The notes beneath the pieces were generated by a model. The model ran no database searches, had not been told where the DNA came from, and worked only from the letters and a program-made list of their open reading frames with translations. The position numbers and the translations under genes were made by a program. This document shows positions 10,471 to 20,940 of a stretch of 64,000 nucleotides of DNA, one piece after another. Source of the stretch: Leishmania donovani (lineage: Eukaryota > Euglenozoa > Kinetoplastea > Trypanosomatida > Trypanosomatidae); NCBI RefSeq assembly GCF_000227135.1, contig NC_018260.1, forward strand, positions 801,201-865,200. The letters are read 5' to 3'. Each line of letters starts with the position of its first letter. Within the stretch, counting starts at the first letter, position 1.

Positions 10471-10532
10471 CCCTCCCCTCCGTCCCCTCCAAAACAAAAA
10501 GAGAGGGGGAGGGGAGGGGGATGGGGATGGGG
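10471..10532 (+). other. C-tract/A-loop/G-tract element with G-quadruplex potential
   Basis: A C-rich arm (ccctcccctccgtcccctcc, 10471-10490) and an A-rich spacer precede a run of five G tracts (5, 4, 5, 4 and 4 Gs, 10505-10532) separated by one or two bases. The G side satisfies the usual intramolecular G-quadruplex pattern on the transcribed-sense strand. The C arm can also pair with it: an 8-bp perfect stem, then a mismatch and more pairs. Hairpin and quadruplex would compete. Confidence 0.55.
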
Positions 10533-11151
10533 CGGAGAAAAGGGTCCTATAGAACTAATTTCCAACAAAACAGAAACCCAATGGTGTGGAGCGCTGCGAA
10601 AGATCCTCAAAACGAAGTGAACCGCAGTGGATGCCACATGCAGCAACACACGGTGGCAGCACCGGCCCCCGCCGGTGGAGGAGGGAGTACGGAGAACCGA
10701 CGAATGGAGAAGCCGTCTGACCACCCCGCCCTCCACCTCTGCTCCACGAACTAGGCACACGTGCGCACGGGTGCTGCGTGCTCGAGGTGGACGAAGCTGG
10801 GCAGGCTACGCCAAGGCGGTCTTGACGGGCAGCGGCCACGCGTGTGTTGAGGTGCGTGCGCGCTCTATTTCCGCCTGAGGTGTTTATCCCGCGCTAGCGA
10901 TGCCGCCCTCCACTCGCTCACCCAGCCTTGCCCTACACCTTTTTTTTCTTTGACGTTGCCACCTTTGCTGTCGTTTGACCTCAATGGCGCCTTCCGCAAC
11001 CTCCTCGCCATTTTTTTGTGCCTTCGCGGCCTCTGCCGAGCACCCGACTGTGGACCGCGATTCTTCTTGTACCGGCTCCGTTTCTTGTTGACATCTCTCC
11101 TCAAGAAAAAGCAAAACAAACAGAAGCGCACCATCAACCACGCACTGACGC

Positions 11152-11186
11152 ACTTTTTTTTGCGTGGCGTGCTGTTCTTTCTCCAG
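11152..11186 (+). promoter_or_regulatory. Predicted spliced-leader acceptor for the HGH1-like gene
   Basis: A T-rich tract and ctgttctttctccag end in AG at 11185-11186. The 5' UTR would be about 54 bases to the ATG at 11241, which argues against the longer open frame that begins near 10950. Confidence 0.6.
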
Positions 11187-11240
11187 CCCCTTGCTCTCCA
11201 TCGCACCTCGCTCCCGTACCCTTTTTTTGCGACGTCCCTC

Positions 11241-12476
11241 ATGACCTCTGTGTCGTCCTCTGCCACTGCTGTGGCAGAGCAGCAGGCCATGCCCTCGGCC
11301 GACACCATTCAGCAGCTCCAGGAGGCTTTCTCTTTTGTGCGTCACGAACGCGAAGACGTTCGCAAGATGGCGATTCGCGGCATCGCCGCGCACAGCAAGG
11401 AGAACCGCGATCTCTGGCTCTTTCTAGCATCCCCGCAGTACGGCCGCAGCTGCATTGACTCCCTCCTCCAGTACCTGCACGCAGGCGGCAAGCCCGTGCT
11501 GGGCGACATCCTGACAATCCTTGTCAACTGCTCAGCCGATGGCAGCTGCGCCGAGATGCTGGTGCAGCGCAAGGTGGTGCGCAAGGCAATGCGGCTGCTG
11601 GATGGGATGGAGCGGAGCGATCAGCCGGAGCCGTACGTGCGCAGCGTGCAGGAGCTGACGCTGATGCTGCTGAACAACCTCACGTCCAGCCACGTGACCG
11701 CCATCGACGACTTTTTGCAAAGGGACGACGAGGACATGCGCGGCTTCTACCTCGGAAAGCTGCAGGTGTACTACGAGCGCTTTCTCAGCGCCATGGAGGC
11801 GGAGGCAGCGAAGAAGGCGGAGGACGAGGAGGCGGCGGCGCAAGCCGGTGGTAACTCGGCGAAGCCAAAGCCGGCCTCGTCGCTAGCCTCGTCGCACCGC
11901 GACTTGAGTCGGTGGATCCTCCACATCCTCCTGAACCTCACCCGCACGCTCGACGGCCAGGAGCTGCTGCTCGAGGACGAAGACTGGCGCGGGACCTTAA
12001 GCAGCTCGCTTTCGTCGCCGAACCCGCGCCATCGCTCTCTCGCTGCACAGTGCTACCGCAACTGCGGTTGCTCTCCCAAGCCGCTCTACGGCTTAATACT
12101 GAAGAGTGACGCGCTTGTGACGGCGGTGGACCGGCTTAATTGCAAGGAGCCGATCGAGGATATTCAGAGGAGCCTAGCAGAGTTCATTGCCAGCATGCTC
12201 GAGTCCGAGGATGGCATGGCGCGGCTGGAGAGCGTGAACGCGAAGAGGGTGCTCTCGGAGGCACTCGGTGCTTCCCAGGCCGCGCACGCCGCGAAGGCGG
12301 CGGCCACAGCAGCCAGCTGCGTCGAGATGGCTGAGGATGACGGCGTACCGGTCGCCGCGACGGCGACGGTCACGCTAGCCCCCAGCGTCATCGAGTTCCT
12401 CCAGCAGAGCGTGTTGCCCTACCTGGAAGACATCGTGGACGCCTACATTGCCCCTGGAAGCGACGAACTCGATTGA
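11241..12476 (+). CDS. HGH1: HGH1-like protein (eEF2 folding cochaperone family)
   Basis: The product has 411 residues from the ATG at 11241; yeast and human HGH1 are about 390 residues. It is an all-helical, armadillo-like protein. In order it shows VRKMAIRGIAAHS near residue 40, an L-V-N-C-S-A-D segment near 93, MLLNNLT near 142, HILLNLTRTLDGQELL near 230, AAQCYRNCGC near 270 and DIQRSLAEFIASML near 306. These match the DUF383/DUF384 layout of HGH1, including the R-N-C-C-like motif. An A/E/K-rich insertion (about residues 190-215) is extra. HGH1 works with the TRiC/CCT chaperonin to fold elongation factor 2 in the cytosol. The frame opens further upstream, but that stretch is pyrimidine-tract sequence lying before the predicted acceptor. 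Confidence 0.7.
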   Translation: MTSVSSSATAVAEQQAMPSADTIQQLQEAFSFVRHEREDVRKMAIRGIAAHSKENRDLWLFLASPQYGRSCIDSLLQYLHAGGKPVLGDILTILVNCSADGSCAEMLVQRKVVRKAMRLLDGMERSDQPEPYVRSVQELTLMLLNNLTSSHVTAIDDFLQRDDEDMRGFYLGKLQVYYERFLSAMEAEAAKKAEDEEAAAQAGGNSAKPKPASSLASSHRDLSRWILHILLNLTRTLDGQELLLEDEDWRGTLSSSLSSPNPRHRSLAAQCYRNCGCSPKPLYGLILKSDALVTAVDRLNCKEPIEDIQRSLAEFIASMLESEDGMARLESVNAKRVLSEALGASQAAHAAKAAATAASCVEMAEDDGVPVAATATVTLAPSVIEFLQQSVLPYLEDIVDAYIAPGSDELD

Positions 12477-13170
12477 GCTGACGGCCGTGTGCTAGTCGTA
12501 TCCTCGTTCACGGGAGGAGCGGGGTGCGCGCTGGTGGGCGATCCGGTGGTTGTTTGGCTCGATTACGTTTAAGCAAGGTGGACGCTAACGCTGCAGATAA
12601 CACCGAAAAGGAGAGAAAGGATGATGTCGCCCATGCGCAGCAGTAGGGCAACGGTAACAAACCTATTCAAACACACAACGCAACAGTTGACTCAGCCGCG
12701 TTCGCGTCTAAAAGAAGTCGTTGCTGATGGTGCTGCTGCGTCGCGAGCCACCCCATCAATCCCGCGCCAACTCCTCACAGCAGGCATCGCAAAACACGCA
12801 CATGCGCAATCAACTTAGATACGTGTCTTGCGTTTATGAGCAAGAAAAAGAGAGGAGAACATGAAAAAGAGCTTTCATCACATCCTCCATCTTCCTCCTA
12901 CCCCTAACGGCTTACTACGGCGGTGCTCTCGGCATGTGTCTCTTTCTCCGTCCTCACCATCACACACACCCTCGCCCCCTCCCTCCCCCGCTCTGGACTC
13001 CCCAAACACATGCAGCCTGTTTGCATCCCCTCGACTTTAGCGTTTCACGTGTGTGCTCCCCGGCTCCTTCTCATTTGCGTTCTATTTTTTTTTTTTTCAT
13101 TTTGCTAATTTTTCGTTGCACACCGCCGTCCAAGTCGGTCTACACTTTTGCTCTCGCTCGTGCACCCGTC
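12477..13170. other. Intergenic region, HGH1-like to small membrane-protein gene
   Basis: A mixed-composition 3' flank turns into T/C-rich DNA from about 12880. It ends in a 13-T run (13085-13097) and an AG at 13133-13134. No coding ORF is supported. Confidence 0.6.
13085..13134 (+). promoter_or_regulatory. Predicted spliced-leader acceptor for the 116-residue gene
   Basis: A T run (13085-13097) and further T-rich sequence precede AG at 13133-13134, giving a 5' UTR of about 36 bases to the ATG at 13171. Confidence 0.55.
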
Positions 13171-13521
13171 ATGTTCCGCCGTCTTGCTCTGCGGGGTGTC
13201 GCCGGCCGCCGTGCCGTGTGCTCGGGTGCTCGCACGTACTTCTATGCGAACTGCGGTGAGACTGGCATCAGCGGTGCGACGATGCAGGTGCTGCTTAAGC
13301 TCACCTTGGTCTGCTGCGTCGTCCAGGTCTGTGCTATTCGCTACTTCGTGTTCCAGCGCCTGACGACCAAGAAACAGTTCGTCGAGGACTCCACAGATCT
13401 GTGGGAGAACGACGGCACTGAGATGGAGGGCGAGGAGGCCGTGGCCAACCTCCGCATCCAACACGAGCGCATCATGCCGTTCATGAACGAAATCAAGGAC
13501 AAGCTGGACGCTCAGGCTTAA
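13171..13521 (+). CDS. Small single-pass membrane protein, probably mitochondrial
   Basis: The 116-residue product starts at the ATG at 13171, shortly after a predicted acceptor. Residues 1-22 are basic and lack acidic residues (MFRRLALRGVAGRRAVCSGA), like a mitochondrial targeting sequence. A hydrophobic segment at about residues 39-61 is a likely transmembrane helix. The rest is an acidic-to-charged helical tail (near TDLWENDGTEMEGEE, then NEIKDKLDAQA). This layout is typical of small trypanosomatid respiratory-chain or ATP-synthase subunits, but I do not recognise a specific one. The upstream extension of the frame to 12934 is low-complexity pyrimidine-derived sequence and was not used. 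Confidence 0.7.
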   Translation: MFRRLALRGVAGRRAVCSGARTYFYANCGETGISGATMQVLLKLTLVCCVVQVCAIRYFVFQRLTTKKQFVEDSTDLWENDGTEMEGEEAVANLRIQHERIMPFMNEIKDKLDAQA

Positions 13522-15260
13522 TCGCACAAGGACGTTGCTCTCTGTGAACGTGAGATCGATGGGTCAGACGGAGCTAGAAAGCGTCCGTCGGCTCCGTCAG
13601 TGGTGACTTCCTTCGCGCGCACCTTCCCCTTTTCCCGCTTTCACACCGTTTCTTTCTTTCCCTCGCCCTCGGTGTCCGCGTGCGTCGTTGTGCGTGTGTG
13701 TGTCAGGGAGGCGGTCGTACGATAAGGCGAATGCGGGTTGTCCATGCGCATGTGGGTCTTCCCCTTTCGGTTGGTTGCAGGGACACGGCACCCCGCTGCG
13801 CCCTTATTACAGAATATCAAAGGGCAACGGCGACAGCGACGAAAAAACGGAATCCAGCGGGCGTGGTGGTGCGTGGGCTGAAAGTGTGCCGGCGTGCGTG
13901 TAATTGTAATAGCGATGTCTTTCAGCGCAGTCCTTGCCGTCGCGGCCGCTTTCCTCCACACATCCCTCCATGTGCACCTTCTTCACGAAGGCTCTGCCCC
14001 CACGTGCCTCCTCTCTCTTTCTCACTCTCCATTAGTAGGTAACCTGTAGTGATTCGGGTGTGGGGGAAGTCGAACAGAAAAAAAAAAACAGAGGAGAATT
14101 CGATAGGGTAGAGGGAGAAGAACAATACACACACACACACTAAAGGAAAGATGAAGCCCGAAAGCCGAAACGAAAACAAGACGAAAAATGCTCACAGGCG
14201 ATGTTTTCCTTTGTTGTGTGGTGGTGTGGGGTGCGCTTTATTTCGTCGGTCCGCCTTGTCGCGCCACACCCCTCCCTCTTTTGTTTTCTTTTGTGCTGTT
14301 GTGTTCTTGTCTTCTTTCCCTCTTTGTTTTATGTAGTTGTTTCTCGTAGTGATGAGGCCGCGGTGTCGTTGTTGGAGTCTGCCCCCCCCCCCCGCACAGC
14401 CGCACTGCCACACACATGCCTTTAGGTGCGTGCGCGGCTGTTTGCAGACAATCGTTGCCCCGACGGGGAACGTCAAGGCCCCCCTCCTTCCCCACCCATC
14501 CTCCCTTTCTTTCGTCTCTTGCATTGGGTTTGGGTCAGCGAGTGCTGCATGCTTGTATCCCTCGGTATGTTATTTCCGTTGAGTTGTTGTTGTTTGGCCT
14601 CCATCATGAGAAAGGAATGAGCGAGAAGACAAAGAAGGAACACATAGCTCAAACCTTCCAAAAAAGATTTCACGTTGAACCGAAGAGTCGCCTCACATGG
14701 ATCTGTCGTGGTGCTGATGCGCGGATGATTTCGTGCATAACGGCGGCCGCGGGGGAGGGGTGCACAATATCTGTGGATGCATGAGGGCTTCGGTTGCGGT
14801 TTTGGAGCCATGCACCCCACTGCCGACCAGAGCGAGAGGGGGAGAGAGGCGTGGAGAGACGCAGCAGCGACAGCGGCGGCGGTGGCTGTTGATGTGCGTT
14901 TTACTCGTGAGTTTTCCTCTTGGGAATGCACTTGACGGCGCCTCTCTTCTCTTTTTTCTCTTCTCCCTTGTGCGAAGCTTGTGAAGCTGCAGCTGATTCT
15001 ATGACATGTGTGCAGCCCGTACACATACCTATGCAAGGATGTGCCCGTATCGTGTCGGCAGCGCATACGCACACTCAGCGTGCGCTTCCTCCACATGAGT
15101 TTTCTCCATTCCCCGATGCTCTCTATTCGCTCTTCTCTGGTCTCCCTCATGCTCTCTTCGCTCCCTCTCTCTTCGTTCTCGCCATCTCGTTGCCACTGCG
15201 GGTGACCCCCGCTGATGGGATGTGCGCTGTCGACCCTTCTCCTTTTATGAACTCACCCTG

Positions 15261-15282
15261 CACACACACACACACACACACG
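15261..15282. repeat. (CA)n microsatellite
   Basis: About ten CA units followed by a degenerate CGCACACA continuation. Confidence 0.85.
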
Positions 15283-17726
15283 CGCACACAGCAGCGCTTT
15301 AGTCATTAAGAGTACTACAAGTGGCTCATATTTTGCGCCGTTTTGATTTCCTTTCGGCTGCTCTCATCTTGTCTTACCTTTTCCGTCTTGGTGCTTCAGC
15401 TATTCAAGCCGCGGCGCAACCTCCTCTCACGCCCTCTCACACGGTCTCTCCGCAGTCGCTTGGCTCGGGTGCCTTTCACCTTTTTCTTTTCGTTCCCTCT
15501 TCTATTCGTTTGCTTGCCATCACTACTTTATCGCATCACACGTCTGTGAGTATGCTTGGATGTGCTTGGGCGTGTTGAGTCGTTGACGCGTCGTTTTCCG
15601 CTGCGCCGCCTTGTTCTTTCGCTTTCTTTCATATTGGATTGCTTATCGCTTGCTGCAGGCAGTCCTCCGGTGGCTGCTGCTCTTTCTTTTCAGTGTCGAG
15701 CCCCTCCCCATTTTCTATATCTGTCGTTGCCTCGGTGCATTTTCTGTGTAGGCTTGCGCTTGCGTGTGTCTGAGAGAGCGTTAGGCAAGCTGCACAAAGA
15801 ACAGCAACAGCGCCGCGCATTCCTCTGTACCTCGGCACGCATTCTACGAGAAACGCGCCCTCGTCAAGTGACGCAGAGAAGCGGAGAGGAGGGGAAGGGA
15901 CTCGTTGACAGATACACGTCGCGGTGGACAGGCACGCTGCGCACACGCACGCTCTCTTTCACACCCAACGAACACGCGCTAATCGGTGTGAAAGCGCCAG
16001 GTCTCTGTCCTCGGTTGCATCCTTCGTCGTATTGAGCTTGCCTCTGCACAGACAAGCACACATACATACCAACATAGCTGCCCGTCTCCATACACTTCTC
16101 ACATCTTGTTGTGCCTCTCATATCTCCTCGCACTTCCTATTGAGCGCCTCCTCTCTTGACCGCAGAAAAGGACCGGCAATAACTGAAACGAGGAAAGGCT
16201 TCCTTGTTTTTTTTTTTTTTGTGCTCGGATTGCTGAGAGTGAGTGTGCCCGCTTACACGCACGTGCACGTGCTTGCCTGTCTGCGCGCGGCTCTCTCGCC
16301 GTCTTTCTCCTCGTGTGTGTGTGTGTGCCCCGAGTGCTTCCGTGCGTGTGTGCGCGCTTGTCCCTCGAGTGTGGGGCATCCTCATCATCATCTTGTTTTT
16401 CTTCTCCCTTCGTTCTATTTTCCTTCCCCCACCGTGGCGATTGTTTCGTGGCTGTCGTGGTGTGCCGTTGGCTGCTTCGCGTGCATTGGCTTGGTCGGTG
16501 CCGGGAAGCCTTCTCTTCTTTTCGATCTCGACACTCCTTCATTTTACGGCGTTTTTCACTATTGCCTTCCTGTGTAGTTGTTTTGAAGCGCGGAGGCGAA
16601 AGGAAGCCGATCAGCAACGCGAAGTGCAGAAACAGGGCTGTTCATGGGAGTGAGGCAGCAACGACGAATCGAAAAGAAGAAGGCTGATCGCGCGCGCACG
16701 TGCGTTGCTCTTTGTATGTTTGTTGTCACTCCTGTATTGTGAGTTCTGTGACACAGCCCGGCCTTACTCTTTCTGTGTCACCATCCATTTGCTTTTTCCA
16801 GTTTTTTTTTTCGACCTTTCTCCTTTCCGATTTTGTCGTTTCTCTACGTGACTCTATGTATCTACGCGTCCTGATTCCAGCTGTGCCCTGCGTGTTTCTG
16901 CCCGGCGTTCGTGCGCGTGTGCTCATTGTCGGACACCTCCTTCGACGTTTCGCTCCCCTTCGCACCTTTTCGCTTTCTCTTTTTTCTTGTCTCTTGAATC
17001 ATCTCGTTGCTCTCTGTCGCACCTTGTCCGTGGCGGGCGGCCCTTTTCGCTTTTTTTTTTGTTTGCGTGCCGGAGCCGGCTGCCCGCGAACTTCTCAGCG
17101 CCTCATTTCTCAGCGTGGGCCCACCTGTCCACTCCCCACCCGACTCTCCGTCTCTCTGTTGGCATCTGTGAAACTCGCGAGTAGAGCAACCGCCACAAGC
17201 AAAAAACAAACACACACCCACCCACCCACACACACCTACACACTTACGCACACCGTAAATCCAACATAGATTGGCGAGAAAACCTGCGAGCGCTAACTGC
17301 CGTGAAGGCCGCGTGCCCTTTTTTCGTCTTGTGTGCTTTGCTGTGGTGTACAGGTCGTGCTATCACCTCCTTTTCCTGGCCTGTGGTGCAGGAGCTGCTC
17401 TTGTCTGGGTTTGGCGACGCCTCTGCAACTGCCTGTGTACCGGCACGGAATCTGCTGCCTTTCTCTCCTTTGGCGATTCTTCTAACCGTGTGGTGGTGCG
17501 TCGCTGAGTCTATGCCTTTCGCCCTCTTGAGCTGAGCTGTGACCTCTTCCTCTCTTTGTTCTGCCTCTTGTCGTCTTTCGCTCGGTTCGTTGTCGGTGTT
17601 GAAAGACACACGTGTGTCTGTCTCTGTCGGTGTCTGCCTGTGGCCGTCGCTCGAGTTCTTTGCTCTTGTCGTTACTTCTTATTTTGTTCTTTGCTTAACG
17701 CTTGACACAGGTGCTTGTTTTTGCTT

Positions 17727-17781
17727 CCTTTGAACGCCCTCTTCCCTGCGCTGTTTCTCTTTCTCTCCACCCCGCTGCAAG
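17727..17781 (+). promoter_or_regulatory. Predicted spliced-leader acceptor for the kinase gene
   Basis: A C/T tract including gtttctctttctctccaccc is followed by AG at 17780-17781, giving a 5' UTR of about 147 bases to the ATG at 17929. A second T-rich tract (17880-17920) lies closer to the start and could be an alternative. Confidence 0.5.
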
Positions 17782-17928
17782 CGTGCGTGCTGGCGTGTGC
17801 CCCGGTGGCGTACGTACAACTCGGGTGGCACCGCCTGCAGCGTTGCGGACAAGAGGTTTAGTGAGGCAGCCCTTCTTGCATCATTTTTTTTTATTGTCGT
17901 GTGGCTTCCCTGCGCTTCCTCGAGCATC

Positions 17929-20900
17929 ATGCATCTGTTAGCCGGCCGCTACATTTTGGTGAAGCAGATCGGCAAGGGCGGCTTTGGCGCTGTGGAGGAG
18001 TATACGGACGCCATCACAAAGGATAATGTCGCCATCAAAACGATCCCTAGCCGGTACGTAAATCAAGAGAGCCGCCGGCTCGTGCGAGAGATCGACATTA
18101 TGTGCTTCCTGCACGAGGCTCACCCGCATGTCATCGGATACTTCAGCATCTTTGCCACCAAAGGCACCGCCATACCGCACCACAACGACTCCAACGCGTT
18201 CGATGACCCGCTCATGAGCGTTGCACAGACGGCAGAGAACACAGCCTTTGAATTGAACGTGCTGGGCGAGCATTACGCAGGCCTGAACGAGGATGAGCGG
18301 CTGCGCCTGCATCACGAGGAGCTGATGGCGTTTGTGGCGAAGCTAACCAAAACAGACGAGTTCAACGTTCACATTGTCATGCCGCTCATGAAGGGGGACC
18401 TCTTCTACTTTATCCGACTGCTCTCGTCGCAGTCGAGTGTTCAGCGCCTAGGGGTGACGCATCACTTCTTAGCTCAGGTGGCCGTTGTGTTCGCCTTTCA
18501 GATATGCTTTGGCCTCGACTACCTGCACCAGTGCTCCATCATCCACCGCGACATGAAGCCAGACAACGTGCTGGTGCGCCTCGACATCACCAACCCGTAC
18601 ATGTCCACCGCGCTGATCGCAGACATGGGTCTCGCACGGGACGCCCAGCATAGCGACACCATCTACATCTGCACTCGGTATTACCGGCCACCAGAGGTCA
18701 TCACCAGCGTGTCAGGCGGGTCGCCGCGGATCGACATCTGGTCCTTGGGCTGCATCTTTTACGAAATGTGCACCGGGCAGACGCTCTTCACCATGCGGAC
18801 GGCGCTGAATGAGCGCGGCGAGTGGGACGGAGCCAAGGCGAGCCTGCAGCTCGAGGTAGTTCTCAACACCATTGGCACCCCCGCTGCCGAGGATATTGAG
18901 CGCTATATGCCTAGCGGAAACGCAAAGCTGTACTTGCAGCGCAGTGCCGCACGCCCGTCGCAGCTTCGACAGCTGATCGAGCAGAACTGGATTCTGCACA
19001 CAAGCGATGACGAAAAGGAGAAGTGGATCGACCTCATCACTCGCTGCGTTGCCTTCTTCCCCGAGCAGCGGCCAACGGCCCAGCAGCTCTGCCAACACCA
19101 GTTGTTCCGCAACTACAATGTGTTCTACGGCTCCAATGTGAAGCAGTACGCGCCAACGCCGTACACGTCATCCTACTGCGGCTCTTCTGACAGCACCCGC
19201 GCGGAGAACAAGGCAGCCATTTTGGCTCTTGTGCAGCGCGCTCTGCGCAAAACGATGCCGCCACTGAACGAGGAGAGTAGCGACGAGGAGTCTAGCTCGC
19301 TGAACAGCAGCAGCGGCAGCGCCAGCAGCGGCGATAACGGGAGCGACGACGAGAGAGCTACCGCGACACAGCCAACCTCCATCAACGACTACGTGTCTGC
19401 CGCCCGCCGCTGCTCGACCTCGCTGCCGCGCGACAGCCTTCAGCAGCCCAGTGGCAGTGACCAGAACGAAGAGTCGGGCTCCGTAGCAGAGCCGTTCTCA
19501 GCCCTTGACTCAACAAGTACGAGTGGCGCACCAGCCGCACCACCGCCAGCGCGGCAGCGCCAGGGTTACGCCTTGCAGCCGTTTGACAATAGCACCTCGA
19601 AAGACTACTGCAACTCTTTCCTCGACGACGATGACGAGGGAGACGTTGAGCGCAACCGCGAGCGGGCACGTGACACCGAGGACGAAGAGTGCTTGCCGGA
19701 TTTTCAGCAGCAGCGCCCCAGTGCTTTCATGGCGCACTATAGTCCTGGCAGTGCCTTCCGCCATAGTCTTGCTTCGCTGCCAGACGGCCCCCCTGCGGCT
19801 GCTGCATCTGCCACTGCGGCGCCGGCTGCGCCGGCGCAGCCGGAAAAGCGCTTCGCGCACTCTTATAGCTCCGAGGAGAGTGGCCCAGTAGTGGAAGATA
19901 CGCCGCCGCTGGGACCGAGCGCCACATTCCGCGACCGAATTACGCGGCGTCGGTCGAGCGCCGCCCAAGAGGAGGAAGATCCCAAGCTGGAGTCGATGAT
20001 GCCGAGCGCGTTCAACTTGGACAACTACCGCGCCGGCAAAGCTCTTGACGTAACAATGAACGAGGAGCCATGCATCCCTGAAAGCGGATCGCCGCAGGCA
20101 ATGGAGTCTATGCCCGCCGATGACGTCGCGCGACTGCTGGCGGCGTACAACATGCCCTTGGAGGGGAGCAACTACCACGCCATGCTAAGCCGTGCGCAGT
20201 CCGTGCCCCCCTCCGCCATGCCCAGCGATCCGTATCATTTCATTTCTCAGTGCCCCATTGGTGGCGGTGTGGAGGCGGCGATGCTACCGCAGCAGCAGTC
20301 CTTCCACACTGCTGGATCGCCGAGCGAGGCGAATGGCGAGCCGCGCGGCGGCAACGATGGGCAGTGTGGCGCGGACTCTGAAGTCTGCAGCTGGGCAGTG
20401 GCGCCGCCGGCGTCGACAGTCCCACCTGGCAACGGTGCCGCTGTGGAGGCGGGCTCCGATGACCAGTACGACTACTTGGCCGGCACAGACTACTACATTG
20501 GCCCTACGCCGAGCAACGTGGCGCAGGCGGCGGCCGCTCGCCAGCCAGCGGAGAAGCACGGCAGCTCGCCATACTCCCTCAAGGAGGCGGATGACATGCG
20601 ACCTGAGCAAGCGCAGCTGCGCACGCTTTCGCACGCGTCACCCCCGCCAACCTATCTGCCCAGCCCACAGCCCTCTGAGACGTCCCTCTTTCACCAGCCG
20701 CCGCCGCCGCCGCATGCTCTCCATGAGCAGAGCGTGGCCGGATTTCCGCCCATAGCAGATGCAGAGCTACGTCAGCGCTACATGTCGTACCGGCACACGC
20801 CGCGAAGCATCCAGGCGGCGACGTCGTCCGTGCTGGAGGAGCTGGGCGGCTGTACGCACGACGCCGAGCGGTCAAGTGAGCTGCGCCAGCTGCTCAACTA

Positions 20901-20940
20901 CTACACTTCTCTCGAGGTCAAGACCTTGTACGCGATATGA
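17929..20940 (+). CDS. CMGC/MAPK-like protein kinase with long C-terminal extension
   Basis: The 1003-residue product starts at the first ATG; upstream the frame opens only with GTG. The kinase domain spans about residues 8-400: glycine loop GKGGFG (15-20), lysine K37 in VAIK, catalytic loop HRDMKPDN (206-213), DMG (232-234) in place of DFG, and activation segment TIYICTRYYRPPE starting at T244. The last element matches the CMGC TxY/SYICSRYYRAPE region (MAPK or GSK3), so T244 and Y246 are the probable activation residues. IDIWSLGCIFYEM is subdomain IX. About 80 extra residues sit between the beta-4 and beta-5 strands. The 600-residue tail is low-complexity, rich in S, A, P, D and E. It should be active, because all catalytic residues are present; the exact CMGC subfamily is not clear. 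Confidence 0.85.
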   Translation: MHLLAGRYILVKQIGKGGFGAVEEYTDAITKDNVAIKTIPSRYVNQESRRLVREIDIMCFLHEAHPHVIGYFSIFATKGTAIPHHNDSNAFDDPLMSVAQTAENTAFELNVLGEHYAGLNEDERLRLHHEELMAFVAKLTKTDEFNVHIVMPLMKGDLFYFIRLLSSQSSVQRLGVTHHFLAQVAVVFAFQICFGLDYLHQCSIIHRDMKPDNVLVRLDITNPYMSTALIADMGLARDAQHSDTIYICTRYYRPPEVITSVSGGSPRIDIWSLGCIFYEMCTGQTLFTMRTALNERGEWDGAKASLQLEVVLNTIGTPAAEDIERYMPSGNAKLYLQRSAARPSQLRQLIEQNWILHTSDDEKEKWIDLITRCVAFFPEQRPTAQQLCQHQLFRNYNVFYGSNVKQYAPTPYTSSYCGSSDSTRAENKAAILALVQRALRKTMPPLNEESSDEESSSLNSSSGSASSGDNGSDDERATATQPTSINDYVSAARRCSTSLPRDSLQQPSGSDQNEESGSVAEPFSALDSTSTSGAPAAPPPARQRQGYALQPFDNSTSKDYCNSFLDDDDEGDVERNRERARDTEDEECLPDFQQQRPSAFMAHYSPGSAFRHSLASLPDGPPAAAASATAAPAAPAQPEKRFAHSYSSEESGPVVEDTPPLGPSATFRDRITRRRSSAAQEEEDPKLESMMPSAFNLDNYRAGKALDVTMNEEPCIPESGSPQAMESMPADDVARLLAAYNMPLEGSNYHAMLSRAQSVPPSAMPSDPYHFISQCPIGGGVEAAMLPQQQSFHTAGSPSEANGEPRGGNDGQCGADSEVCSWAVAPPASTVPPGNGAAVEAGSDDQYDYLAGTDYYIGPTPSNVAQAAAARQPAEKHGSSPYSLKEADDMRPEQAQLRTLSHASPPPTYLPSPQPSETSLFHQPPPPPHALHEQSVAGFPPIADAELRQRYMSYRHTPRSIQAATSSVLEELGGCTHDAERSSELRQLLNYYTSLEVKTLYAI

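Larger units (their letters stand above)
9990..11240. other. Intergenic region, nucleoporin to HGH1-like gene
   Basis: The region contains a (CA)n tract (10278-10308), a short TA/CA run (10446-10465), an inverted C-tract/G-tract pair with G-quadruplex potential (10471-10532), and T-rich DNA from about 10930. A poly-Y tract and AG at 11185-11186 close it. No coding ORF is supported. Confidence 0.6.
13522..17928. other. Long (4.4 kb) intergenic region before the protein kinase
   Basis: No supported gene lies here. It contains an 11-C run near 14384-14394, a (CA)n tract at 15261-15282, and a long stretch of C/T-rich + strand DNA from about 15.1 to 17.9 kb. ORFs of 100-225 codons occur in several frames on both strands, but they overlap one another, have biased pyrimidine-derived composition (runs of S, L, F, R) and often start with non-ATG codons. 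The best acceptor lies near its right end (17780-17781), so most of it would be the 3' UTR of the 116-residue gene or unrecognised non-coding RNA. Confidence 0.6.

Noticed and set aside
10950..11240. 97-codon N-terminal extension of the HGH1-like frame
   Set aside because: Lies in T-rich sequence upstream of the predicted splice acceptor at 11185-11186 and matches no HGH1 sequence.
14473..15150. 225-codon minus-strand open frame in the 4.4 kb interval
   Set aside because: Low-complexity composition, opposite to all genes, no motif, and overlapped by equally long frames on the other strand.
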